DNA from: Streptococcus suis S735
Lineage (GTDB): Bacteria > Bacillota > Bacilli > Lactobacillales > Streptococcaceae
Length of the DNA stretch: 64,000 nucleotides
NCBI RefSeq assembly: GCF_000294495.1
Contig: NC_018526.1
Location: forward strand, 620,001-684,000
Direction of reading: 5' to 3'
The stretch's first letter is position 1. Each line of letters starts with the position of its first letter. Position numbers and translations under genes: made by a program. The notes beneath the pieces were generated by a model. It saw only the letters and a list, made by a program, of their open reading frames with translations, had not been told where the DNA came from and did not search any database. This document shows positions 1 through 7,526 of this stretch, one piece after another.

Positions 1-267
1 ATGTATCGGGCAACAGTAGCAAAGATTAAGTACCAGTTGACCAGTCAAGGTTTCAATCATATTGCTGATTTGTCGGAGCAGGGGGGGATAGATTATTTTA
101 TGCAAGATACGATCCACATCGGTTGGCAAGGCTGGCTGGAGCTTGATAAGTATGTCCACCCATTCTTGACAGAACAACAAGCACCTGTTCATTATCAGTT
201 AAAAAAAGAATTTTTAACTTCCGAATGGGCTGCATATAAGGGAGATTTAAACTTATTTTTGAAATAG
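1..267 (+). CDS. dltD: DltD C-terminal end (partial)
   Basis: This is the last 88 codons of a gene that begins before the window. The stretch DTIHIGWQGWLELDKYV followed by a conserved tail matches my recollection of the DltD C-terminus, the membrane-anchored protein that helps hand D-alanine to lipoteichoic acid in the cell envelope. It ends in TAG and is followed 18 bases later by a strong terminator, as expected for the last gene of a dltXABCD operon. The ATG at position 1 is an internal methionine, not the start. The rest of the operon lies outside the window, so the assignment rests on this tail alone. Confidence 0.85.
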   Translation: MYRATVAKIKYQLTSQGFNHIADLSEQGGIDYFMQDTIHIGWQGWLELDKYVHPFLTEQQAPVHYQLKKEFLTSEWAAYKGDLNLFLK

Positions 268-284
268 TTAGATACAGTTATAAT

Positions 285-327
285 AAAAAGCAAGAAGGCT
301 TTGAATTAGGAAGTCTCCTTGCTTTTT
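285..327 (+). terminator. Terminator of the dlt operon
   Basis: AAAAAGCAAG (285-294) pairs exactly with CTTGCTTTTT (318-327), with extra pairing inside and a T run on the 3' side. It stands 17 bases after the dltD stop. Confidence 0.8.
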
Positions 328-445
328 CTACCATTTGTCAAGTTCATCAAGGTATTTGACGAAAAATATTTTGTGTCTCGTCATCCAAATAAGGAAATTG
401 TTTTATTTTGGACTAAAGTTACGTGTAAAAAGTGCATACAAAACC

Positions 446-479
446 AACACCTTATGTTGAAATTTTTTGATAAGGTGTT
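446..479. repeat. 10-bp perfect inverted repeat beside the IS110 gene
   Basis: AACACCTTAT (446-455) is the exact reverse complement of ATAAGGTGTT (470-479), with a 14-base loop. It lies 23 bases beyond the transposase stop codon. It may be a terminator-like hairpin or belong to the end of the insertion element; the sequence alone does not decide. Confidence 0.6.
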
Positions 480-502
480 ACAATGATAGAGCATAAACAG
501 TT

Positions 503-1705
503 TTACCGATTTTGGGTTGAAGCGTAATCGTAAAATTTGTTATGCATAATGAGGTAATACATTGTCCGAATGAGACGATGTATGGAGGCAATCGTGTGCA
601 GCTTCGTTGAAGTCGTTTGCGATTGTCTTTTTCGTTTCTTATAAAAGTCTGCGATATGGCAAGGATTGGTATGATTGGCTGAAGCGATATTGTGGATACA
701 CTTGAACAGAATCTTTCTAGCGTAGGGATTACCACGCTTGGTAATGTGTTCCTTAGCGAGGAAGTTACCAGATTCATAGTGTCTCAGGTCAATACCGATA
801 AAGGCATTGATTTGATTGGCAGACTGAAAACGGCGAATATCTCCCAGTTCACCAATAATACTTGTTGCAGTAGTCTCAGCTATTCCAGGAATAGAGAGCA
901 GAATGTCATATTCAGGTAATGGCTGAGCTAGTTCCACCATTTCGTCTAAGACTGCCTGTCTCTGTTCAGAAAGTCTAAGCAATTCTTTTGTATAGTAACG
1001 GACCTCTTCCAGTATTGGAGAGGTTTTCTTGACGGCACAATAAGATTGATTAGCTAGTGCTATAAGCTTCTCGGCTAAGTAAGCCACACGCTTGTCAGAA
1101 ATCCGTTTTGAAGTGGACAGACGGATGCTCTTTGAGAGTTCATCATTGCTTAACTCAAGTACGCAGTCCTTACAAGGAAAAGCTATAACTAAGTTCCAGT
1201 ATTGTTCGCCAGATGGTGTCGATAAGATATTTTCCAATTCAGGGAAAGTGACCTGTAAGACCTTGTGCAGGCGGTTTTTAGCTCGAACAATATCCTCGGT
1301 CAGATTCTGATAGAAACGGCTGAGATCCCGCAAGTTTTGGTAGACTTCTTCTTGGACATAAGTGGGTTTACGATTCAGCACAAATTGAGATTGAGCCAGT
1401 TTTTCAGCGTCAATTTGATCTGTTTTCCGCACACGCAAGCTATCCAGTTGCTTCTTAGCTTCTAAGGGATTAAGCCGTGTATAAGCATAGCCATTATCAT
1501 CTAGAAAAGTTTGGAGACGGCGAGAATAGACACCTGTTGCTTCAAAGATGATTTCTGGCTTATGGACGGTTCTCAAATCGCCAAGTAGCCGAGCAAAGCC
1601 GATGGCGTCATTGGATATGGTATAGCCATGAACTTTCTCACCATTGACTAGAATGGCCACTTCTGAACTTGCCTTACTCACATCAATCCCAAAAACTACT
1701 CGCAT
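503..1705 (-). CDS. IS110-family transposase (DEDD recombinase)
   Basis: A 400-aa recombinase that moves its own element. The N-terminal RuvC-like DEDD domain shows FGIDVSK with D8, EATGVYS with E55, and TDQIDAEKLA with D96 and D99. The C-terminal Transposase_20 domain shows SIPGIAETTATSIIGELG and the later TKRGNPYARKILF. I chose the ATG at 1705 because AGAGGT lies 7 bases upstream and the protein then starts right at the family N-terminus. A longer reading frame to 1852 would add about 49 residues unlike the family; that stretch is instead rich in hairpins. The frame looks complete, so the element may be active. In IS110 elements a non-coding bridge RNA made from one end guides target choice (established for IS621). 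Confidence 0.93.
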   Translation of the reverse strand: MRVVFGIDVSKASSEVAILVNGEKVHGYTISNDAIGFARLLGDLRTVHKPEIIFEATGVYSRRLQTFLDDNGYAYTRLNPLEAKKQLDSLRVRKTDQIDAEKLAQSQFVLNRKPTYVQEEVYQNLRDLSRFYQNLTEDIVRAKNRLHKVLQVTFPELENILSTPSGEQYWNLVIAFPCKDCVLELSNDELSKSIRLSTSKRISDKRVAYLAEKLIALANQSYCAVKKTSPILEEVRYYTKELLRLSEQRQAVLDEMVELAQPLPEYDILLSIPGIAETTATSIIGELGDIRRFQSANQINAFIGIDLRHYESGNFLAKEHITKRGNPYARKILFKCIHNIASANHTNPCHIADFYKKRKRQSQTTSTKLHTIASIHRLIRTMYYLIMHNKFYDYASTQNR

Positions 1706-1885
1706 GATATTACCTCTTTGTCTTGAATGATTCCTTGTTTTAGCGATGTCATTTTCAATACTCGACGTCTGGCGTCCCACATACTTTGATAACATTCTTT
1801 CTAAAACAGGTGTCTTGCCAGTTTTTGTTGCGACGTCTAGCGTCAAAAGCACCCTCGACTTAACAAGACACCTCTACTTTATCAT
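1706..1885 (-). ncRNA. Candidate bridge RNA region of the IS110 element
   Basis: The roughly 180 bases upstream of the transposase start are non-coding and structured. AGGTGTCTTG (1808-1817) pairs exactly with CAAGACACCT (1865-1874). Two similar small hairpins, GACG-TCTGG-CGTC (about 1763) and GACG-TCTAG-CGTC (about 1834), form a repeated motif. In the IS110 group the bridge RNA is encoded upstream of the recombinase, which fits this position. This is an inference: I did not fold the RNA or identify target- and donor-binding loops. Confidence 0.35.
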
Positions 1886-1888
1886 AAA

Positions 1889-1935
1889 GAAAAAGTAGTG
1901 AGTACTTTCTCCCGTCGGAGATTTCCTCACTACTA
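1889..1935 (-). terminator. Terminator downstream of the ltrA-like gene
   Basis: Read on the minus strand, AGTAGTGAG pairs with CTCACTACT (outer arms near 1926-1934 and 1894-1902), an inner stem TCTCC/GGAGA closes the loop, and TTTTTCTTT follows. It lies about 45 bases after the stop codon of the gene at 1979-3094 and sets an outer limit for the IS110 element. Confidence 0.7.
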
Positions 1936-1978
1936 ATCTTAGTATGTTTTTGTTCTTTTACTGTAATAAACTGAATGA

Positions 1979-3094
1979 TTACATATCTTCTCCCAACAAA
2001 CTGTGGTTGGCTTTGCCGAAGCGAATAACATGATAGGCAACCATAGCGTGTGAGAGCAGGTTTAAGATAACAAATAGTAGGATATTTGAATGACCATCCA
2101 GCAATAAGGCAACATTTCCAATTAGTAAAATGAGAGCATAGATGAACAGCCCTCTCCTGCCAACTTGATGGACTTGTTGATTATAGAAGGAGGTCGAAAG
2201 GATACCACTATAGAAGATAAGGTTTCCTACAATCAGCATGGGCAAGGCCAAATCATTATGATGACTAGGGAAAAGCTCCATTGCCACTGTGAAGAAATTC
2301 AAGCCAAGAACAATTACCAAGTGAGCGTATAGCAGAACAGTCGCATCTGCCTTGCGGTGATGGTCGATAGTGAGATAGGTTTGAGAAATATAGAAGATGA
2401 ACAGAGTCGCCATTGCGAAGAAGAGGAGGATTCCTTCCAAAGGAAGTTCTAGAAGCGGGTAATTTTTGATAATAGCTATGACGATCTCACCGAAAGTGAT
2501 AATGGTAATCAGCTGGCAACGTTCCACCATGTGTGGGAAGTTGATGGGGTCATGACTCATTCTCTTTTGGAAGAAGAAGGAAATCAAGAAGGGAATAATA
2601 TAGACAATCAGCATCCGTTCATCATTGGTCCATAGCTTGAAGATGACCAACAAGGTTGCACCGGCAAAGACAACAATATAAGTCGCCAGCATCTGCAAGG
2701 TTGCCTTGATGTCCTCATTAAAGCCAATCCGTCTTCCTCTTAAGTAATATTGTAGGAGAATAATGACATAAGACAAGGTTAAAAAGGTGTTAAATGGCAG
2801 AGCTGTTTGTGCAAAATCGTTGCTAAAATTAAGTGACATATTTCCAATCAGATACATGGATGGAATAATGGTGAAAATATCCAGAAAATCCCGTTCGCCG
2901 TATTTATTGAGATAGATGGTTTCATTCATCCACAAGGTCATAATAATCAAGTTTGTAGTGATAAATGTTGTAACTTCCTTGAAACCGATGTGGTTCCCAT
3001 GTAGCAAGCCAGTCAGTGAAGAAGTGGCCAGGACAAAGACCAGATCATAAAATAATTCATAATTGGAAACACGTTTTGCTGTAATTTCAGACAT
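1979..3094 (-). CDS. ltrA: LtrA-like (low temperature requirement A) membrane protein
   Basis: A 371-aa protein made almost entirely of hydrophobic segments, about ten to twelve membrane spans. The N-terminus SNYELFYDLVFVLATSSLTG is the hallmark of the LtrA family (typical start ELFFDLVFV), and RCQLITIITFGEIVIAI matches the second conserved block. The family was named from a Listeria mutant unable to grow in the cold, but its molecular job is not established. AAGGAG lies 8 bases before the ATG. It is probably transcribed alone, with its own terminator downstream. Confidence 0.85.
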   Translation of the reverse strand: MSEITAKRVSNYELFYDLVFVLATSSLTGLLHGNHIGFKEVTTFITTNLIIMTLWMNETIYLNKYGERDFLDIFTIIPSMYLIGNMSLNFSNDFAQTALPFNTFLTLSYVIILLQYYLRGRRIGFNEDIKATLQMLATYIVVFAGATLLVIFKLWTNDERMLIVYIIPFLISFFFQKRMSHDPINFPHMVERCQLITIITFGEIVIAIIKNYPLLELPLEGILLFFAMATLFIFYISQTYLTIDHHRKADATVLLYAHLVIVLGLNFFTVAMELFPSHHNDLALPMLIVGNLIFYSGILSTSFYNQQVHQVGRRGLFIYALILLIGNVALLLDGHSNILLFVILNLLSHAMVAYHVIRFGKANHSLLGEDM

Positions 3095-3166
3095 GTCAAT
3101 CTCCTTTTAAAAAAATCTGAAATATTATACCATACGAAAAGGGAGGATGTCATCTCTCTTTATATC

Positions 3167-4123
3167 TTATAGTGTCCAGTCCAAGTCTGGTCCGACTGGG
3201 ACAATACCTGTTGGGTTAATGGTTTTGTGGCTACCGTAGTAGTGCTGTTTGATATGGTCAAAGTCAACCGTCTCTGCAATGCCAGCATGGTTGTAAATCC
3301 GTTTGGTATAATTCCACAAGTTTGGATAATCAACCAAGGCCTTGATATTGCATTTGAAATGCCCAAAGTAAACAGGATCGAATCGCACCAAAGTGGTAAA
3401 GAGTCGAATATCAGCCTCTGTCAGCTGATTGCCAACCAGATAGTTCTTATCAGCCAAATGCTCTTCTAGTTTATCCAAGGCAGCAAAAAGGTTCTTGACC
3501 TCTTTTTCATAGACTGCCTGACTGGTTGAAAAACCTGCCTTGTAGACTCCGTTGTTGATGTTTGGATAGACAAAATCATTCATGGCATCAATCTCGGCTT
3601 GCAGGTTTGCTGGATAATAGTCATCGTAATTTCCAGTAATATCATTAAAAGCAGAGTTAAACATGCGCATGATTTCAGCCGATTCATTGCTGACGATGGT
3701 ATTGGTTTTCTTATCCCACAAGACAGGCACGGTCACCCGACCAGAATAGTGTGGATCAGCCTTCAAATAGACCTGATAGAGATAATCGCTGTTAAAGAGG
3801 GTATCCTTGATAACACCAGGACCATCTTCAAATGTCCAGCCATTTTCTAACATGAGGGGATGAACGACAGACAAGGAAATATGGTCTTCCAAGCCCTTCA
3901 ATTTTCGCATAATCAAGGTCCGACTAGCCCAAGGACAAGCCAGAGAAATATAGAGGTGGTAGCGACCAGACTCAGCCTTAAAACCACCCTCTCCTGTTGG
4001 GCCTGCCTGTCCGTCTGGCGTAATCCAGTTGCGAAATTGTGTGACGCTACGAATAAACTTACCGCCTGTTGACTTGGTGTCATACCATTGATCCACCCAT
4101 TTGCCATCTTGTAAAAGTCCCAT
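3167..4123 (-). CDS. Glutathionyl-hydroquinone reductase-like (Xi-class GST) protein
   Basis: A cytosolic 318-aa thiol transferase of the Xi class (YqjG/ECM4 family), which removes glutathione from glutathionyl-hydroquinones. The N-terminal thioredoxin-like domain carries YISLACPWASRTLIM with catalytic C63 in the family's CPWA motif; NESAEIMRMFN is the glutathione-binding loop pattern; the C-terminal helical domain contains LTEADIRLFTTLVRFDPVY, also typical. Length fits the family. GGGAG precedes the ATG. Since many streptococci import rather than make glutathione, the native substrate in this organism is uncertain. It lies upstream of the ltrA-like gene on the same strand with a 72-base gap, so the two could be cotranscribed. 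Confidence 0.88.
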   Translation of the reverse strand: MGLLQDGKWVDQWYDTKSTGGKFIRSVTQFRNWITPDGQAGPTGEGGFKAESGRYHLYISLACPWASRTLIMRKLKGLEDHISLSVVHPLMLENGWTFEDGPGVIKDTLFNSDYLYQVYLKADPHYSGRVTVPVLWDKKTNTIVSNESAEIMRMFNSAFNDITGNYDDYYPANLQAEIDAMNDFVYPNINNGVYKAGFSTSQAVYEKEVKNLFAALDKLEEHLADKNYLVGNQLTEADIRLFTTLVRFDPVYFGHFKCNIKALVDYPNLWNYTKRIYNHAGIAETVDFDHIKQHYYGSHKTINPTGIVPVGPDLDWTL

Positions 4124-4226
4124 GAATTTTCTCCCTTACTGAAAAAATGGGAAATCCAATAGGATGATTGGATTTCCTTTGTAAAAAAATATATCACTAA
4201 CTAGTATTATAAACTTTTTTCAAAAA

Positions 4227-4261
4227 GAGTCAAGCTATATGATTTGTGATAAAATAGTCCC
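4227..4261 (+). promoter_or_regulatory. rsuA promoter, possibly leaderless
   Basis: An extended -10 (TGATAAAAT, 4247-4255) lies only 6 bases before the ATG at 4262. The -35 region is weak. Transcription should start at or next to the ATG, and no Shine-Dalgarno sequence is visible, so the message may lack a leader. Confidence 0.45.
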
Positions 4262-4978
4262 ATGAGATTGGACAAATGTTTAGAGAAAGCCAAAGTTGGC
4301 TCGCGTAAGCAAGTTAAAAAACTTTTCAAAGCCCAGCAAATCAAGATTAACGGACAAGCAGCTCAAAGCCTAAGCCAGATTGTTGACCCAGAGTTACAAA
4401 CTATCCAAGTTTCGGGTAAAAAAGTTGCCTTAGAAGGTTCCGCCTATTATTTGCTCCATAAACCAGCAGGAGTCGTTTCTGCCGTGACAGACCAGGAGCA
4501 TCAGACAGTCATCGACTTGATTTCTCCGCAAGACAGTAGGGAAGGTCTCTACCCAGTCGGTCGCCTGGACAGGGATACCGAAGGCCTAGTCCTCATTACC
4601 AACAATGGTCCGCTCGGTTATCGCATGCTCCATCCCAGCCACCATGTGGACAAGGTCTACTATGTGGAGGTAAATGGATGCTTGGCTGAGGATGCTTCAA
4701 AATTTTTTGCCTCAGGTGTTACTTTCTTGGATGGAACACGGTGTCAGCCTGCAGATTTGACTGTCTTGGAGGCTTCTTTGGACCATAGCAGAGCGACCAT
4801 CAAGCTGGCAGAAGGTAAGTTTCATCAGGTCAAAAAGATGTTTTTAGCCTATGGTGTCAAGGTCACTTATCTCAAGCGGATTTCCTTTGGTGGTTTTGAA
4901 CTGGGGGATTTGGAACGAGGTACATACAGACAACTCACACCAAATGAAATGGAACATTTATTCACTTATTTTGACTAG
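4262..4978 (+). CDS. rsuA: 16S rRNA pseudouridine synthase RsuA
   Basis: A 238-aa enzyme that isomerises a uridine in 16S rRNA (U516 in E. coli). The N-terminal S4 RNA-binding domain is MRLDKCLEKAKVGSRKQVKK and on. The catalytic domain has YPVGRLDRDTEGLVLITN with the invariant aspartate D103 of GRLD, and EGKFHQVKKMFLAYG is the family's C-terminal block. Length is normal. The start is fixed by homology because there is no ribosome site in front of it. Thirteen bases separate its stop from the next gene, gpo, so the two probably share a transcript. Confidence 0.93.
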   Translation: MRLDKCLEKAKVGSRKQVKKLFKAQQIKINGQAAQSLSQIVDPELQTIQVSGKKVALEGSAYYLLHKPAGVVSAVTDQEHQTVIDLISPQDSREGLYPVGRLDRDTEGLVLITNNGPLGYRMLHPSHHVDKVYYVEVNGCLAEDASKFFASGVTFLDGTRCQPADLTVLEASLDHSRATIKLAEGKFHQVKKMFLAYGVKVTYLKRISFGGFELGDLERGTYRQLTPNEMEHLFTYFD

Positions 4979-4991
4979 AGGAGGATATATA

Positions 4992-5471
4992 ATGAGCATT
5001 TATGATTTTACAGTACAAAAACAAGATGGCACAGACCAGTCCATGGCTGAGTATCAAGGACAAGTTTTACTTATAGTCAATACAGCGCCAGGTTGTGGAT
5101 TGGCACCACAATACAAGGAACTACAGGAGCTATATGATAGCTATAAAGACAACGGTTTTGTAGTGTTGGATTTCCCTTGTAATCAATTTTTAAATCAGGC
5201 TCCCGGTTCTGCGGAAGACATCAATCAGATCTGTAGCTTGAATTATGGTACAACTTTTCCTCGTTTTGCTAAAATTGCTGTGAATGGATCTGAAGCTAGT
5301 CCGCTATATCGCTATCTTAAGAAAGAAAAATCAACCTTATTAGGAGGTCGAATTGAGTGGAATTTTACCAAGTTTTTGGTGGATAGACAAGGGCGTGTGG
5401 TCAAACGATATTTACCAACAACTAGTCCATTAAAACTTAAAGAGGATATTGAACTTTACCTAGAAAAATAA
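4992..5471 (+). CDS. gpo: Glutathione peroxidase-family protein
   Basis: A 159-aa thiol peroxidase of the GPx/BtuE family, reducing hydroperoxides with a cysteine. LIVNTAPGCGLAPQYKELQELY holds the peroxidatic cysteine (about residue 36), LDFPCNQF is the second conserved block with the usual glutamine, and IEWNFTKFLVDRQGRVVKRY contains the conserved Trp-Asn-Phe. The start at 4992 is preceded by AGGAGG; a longer frame beginning at 4851 overlaps rsuA and is rejected. The active-site context GCGLAPQY departs from the common KCGFTPQY, so its kinetics or reductant may differ. In bacteria such enzymes are usually reduced by thioredoxin rather than glutathione. Confidence 0.92.
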   Translation: MSIYDFTVQKQDGTDQSMAEYQGQVLLIVNTAPGCGLAPQYKELQELYDSYKDNGFVVLDFPCNQFLNQAPGSAEDINQICSLNYGTTFPRFAKIAVNGSEASPLYRYLKKEKSTLLGGRIEWNFTKFLVDRQGRVVKRYLPTTSPLKLKEDIELYLEK

Positions 5472-5506
5472 CAAGAAGGCTGGAGTCATCTAGCCTTCTT
5501 GTTTTA
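5470..5506. terminator. Bidirectional terminator between gpo and the iron operon
   Basis: AACAAGAAGGCT (5470-5481) pairs exactly with AGCCTTCTTGTT (5492-5503), with T runs on both strands. The stop codons of both converging genes lie inside the hairpin, a compact arrangement. Confidence 0.85.
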
Positions 5507-6491
5507 GTAACCACAGAAAATAGGGAGCGCCGATAAGGGAGACAATGATGCCGGTTGGGATGCCTGTTCCGACAAGTAGTACTCGTCCTATGGTATCCGC
5601 TAGAAGTAGAATGAAGCTTCCTATTATCATAGTAGCTGGAATGATGACACGATGGTCATTTCCTAACCATTTGCGCACTATGTGACCAGCAATGAGACCA
5701 ACGAAGGTGATATTACCAACTAAAATGACACTAAGAGAGGCTAGGGCGGTAGCCAATATCAAGGTAATCCGCCTTTCACGCTGTAAGTGGAGCCCCAAAG
5801 CCATGGCTGTCTGGTCGTTTAGATTCATAATATTGAGTGAGCGACTTCGACTAAACGTTGCCATCCACACCAATAGAAGAAGAGGAGTATAGATTGCGAT
5901 AGTTTTCCAATCTCCACCATTTACTCGACCGCTGAGCCACTGGACAATGTATTCCATCTTAAAGTCATCTAATTGGCTGATGATGCTGACCATGATACCA
6001 GACAGCATGCTCGAAATTCCAACTCCCGTGATAATTAAGCGTGCAGGATGGATGCCGTACAGCTTCTTACGTGCAATCCAGTAAACTAGAAAAATGGTTA
6101 ATCCACCGCCCATCATAGCAAATAGAGGCATGAGACTCAATAAGACAGGGCTGATTTTTGAAGAGAGACCGACAAATAGTGCCACAACAAGACCAGCTCC
6201 TGCGTTGATTCCTAATATTCCAGAATCTGCCAGAGGATTGCGGGTCAAAGTTTGTAGCAACAAACCCGCCAAAGCCAGAGAAGCCCCTCCGATAATGGAG
6301 GCGATTATTCTAGGTAAGCGAATTCGTCCAATGATAAGTAGAGTCGATGAACTGGCACGCCCACTCATGATGTCGATGAAATCCGAAAAGGATGAATTGC
6401 TATAGCCGATAGATAAGGAAAGTAGGAAAATGATAAATAAAAGGATTAGCAGGAATGTGAATATTTTTAGATAGTTGTGATGTCTTATCAA
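5490..6491 (-). CDS. fhuG: Iron-siderophore ABC transporter permease (FhuG-like)
   Basis: A 333-aa FecCD-family permease with about nine or ten membrane spans. The blocks GRIRLPRIIASIIGGASLALAG, NPLADSGILGINAGAGLVV and GLIAGHIVRKWLGNDHR are characteristic; the last is the cytoplasmic loop that docks the ATPase. It is the last gene of a four-gene minus-strand operon and overlaps the preceding permease by 4 bases (ATGA type), so translation is likely coupled. The pair of permeases forms the membrane channel for a ferric siderophore. The hydroxamate assignment follows the fhuCDBG gene order and is an inference. Confidence 0.85.
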   Translation of the reverse strand: MIRHHNYLKIFTFLLILLFIIFLLSLSIGYSNSSFSDFIDIMSGRASSSTLLIIGRIRLPRIIASIIGGASLALAGLLLQTLTRNPLADSGILGINAGAGLVVALFVGLSSKISPVLLSLMPLFAMMGGGLTIFLVYWIARKKLYGIHPARLIITGVGISSMLSGIMVSIISQLDDFKMEYIVQWLSGRVNGGDWKTIAIYTPLLLLVWMATFSRSRSLNIMNLNDQTAMALGLHLQRERRITLILATALASLSVILVGNITFVGLIAGHIVRKWLGNDHRVIIPATMIIGSFILLLADTIGRVLLVGTGIPTGIIVSLIGAPYFLWLLKQEG

Positions 6492-7513
6492 AAGTGTTTC
6501 TCCTTTCTAATCAACCATAGGAAGCAAGGGAGACCAATGATACTGATGACTGCGCTAATGGGAGTTTCAACAGGTGGATTGATAGAACGGCAAACCAAAT
6601 CTACCCAGATGAGGAAACTAGCCCCTGCAAAGGCAGTTAATGGCAAGAGTAGCTTGTAATTTTTCCCTGTAAACATGCGGATAAAGTGAGGAATAATGAG
6701 CCCGATAAAAGAAAGTGAGCCCACAAGAGCTACCGCAGAAGCTGAGAGTAGAAGGACAATTCCCAACAAAACCAAGGTCATCAGTAAGGTTCGTTGACCT
6801 AGATTTTTAGCAACGGTTTCGTTGAGACTCAGGATGGTCAGCTGATGCGAAAAGAGTTGAGCAAGGATGAGGCCGATGATGATAAGAGGAGCAATGATGG
6901 CCAGCATCTTCCAGTTTACCTGTACCAATCCCCCAGCTTGCCAGCCAATCACTGCAGTTGATAAATCAAAGTAGATAGTAATAGCTTGACCAATAGCAGA
7001 AAATAGACTTGCTACCATGGCGCCAGATAAAATTAAACGTAGTTGATTGTAGCCTTTTTGCACCTGATAAGCTAGACCAAAGACTAGGCCGGCTGCCAGA
7101 CAGGAGCCCAGTAAACATATTAATAAAATTTGACTGTAGTGCAAACCACCGAACAGAGCATAGGCAACAATGAGAGCAAGTCCTGCTCCAGCATTGATTC
7201 CTAATAAGCCAGGATCGGCAATCGGATTGCGTGTAATTCCTTGCATCATTGCCCCAGCTTGGGCCATGGCAGCTCCTACCAAGATGGCGGCTACCATTCT
7301 AGGCAAGCGTAAATCGATGATAACATCCTGAGCGGAAGAATTTGTCAGTGGATGCTTTAGGGTTTCTATCAGTTGTTGGTGGCTATAAGAAATAGCTCCA
7401 AAGCGTAAACTAAGATAGACTCCAGCTATGAAAGAAAGACAGATGATGAAAAAAACAAGCCAAATATTCTTTGGCTTTGTTTTGGGATAACGAGAACTTA
7501 CTAGTTTGTTCAT
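6488..7513 (-). CDS. fhuB: Iron-siderophore ABC transporter permease (FhuB-like)
   Basis: A 341-aa FecCD-family permease, partner of the downstream permease. Typical blocks are DLRLPRMVAAILVGAAMAQAG, NPIADPGLLGINAGAGLAL and SFIGLIIPHFIRMFTGKNYK. I start it at the ATG at 7513 (protein beginning MNKLVSS), which has AAAGGA 8 bases upstream and lies 13 bases after the binding-protein stop; a longer frame from 7564 would overlap that gene and adds unrelated residues. The N-terminus is a cytoplasmic lysine-rich stretch followed by a membrane helix. Confidence 0.85.
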   Translation of the reverse strand: MNKLVSSRYPKTKPKNIWLVFFIICLSFIAGVYLSLRFGAISYSHQQLIETLKHPLTNSSAQDVIIDLRLPRMVAAILVGAAMAQAGAMMQGITRNPIADPGLLGINAGAGLALIVAYALFGGLHYSQILLICLLGSCLAAGLVFGLAYQVQKGYNQLRLILSGAMVASLFSAIGQAITIYFDLSTAVIGWQAGGLVQVNWKMLAIIAPLIIIGLILAQLFSHQLTILSLNETVAKNLGQRTLLMTLVLLGIVLLLSASAVALVGSLSFIGLIIPHFIRMFTGKNYKLLLPLTAFAGASFLIWVDLVCRSINPPVETPISAVISIIGLPCFLWLIRKEKHF

Positions 7514-7526
7514 ATATCCAGTCCTT

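Larger units (their letters stand above)
480..1888 (-). mobile_element. IS110-family insertion element, ends not defined
   Basis: One transposase gene with flanking non-coding segments sits between the dlt terminator and the terminator of the downstream ltrA-like gene. IS110 elements usually lack terminal inverted repeats and need not duplicate their target, so the limits given are the widest interval not claimed by neighbours and are approximate. Confidence 0.5.

Noticed and set aside
1706-1852. 49-residue N-terminal extension of the IS110 transposase
   Set aside because: The ATG at 1705 has a ribosome site and gives the family N-terminus; the extension is hairpin-rich and does not look like protein.
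480-1888. IS110 insertion as a disruption of dltD or ltrA
   Set aside because: Both neighbouring genes keep their stop codons and terminators; the element sits between them.
4851-4991. N-terminal extension of the glutathione peroxidase frame
   Set aside because: It overlaps rsuA in another frame; AGGAGG directly precedes the ATG at 4992.
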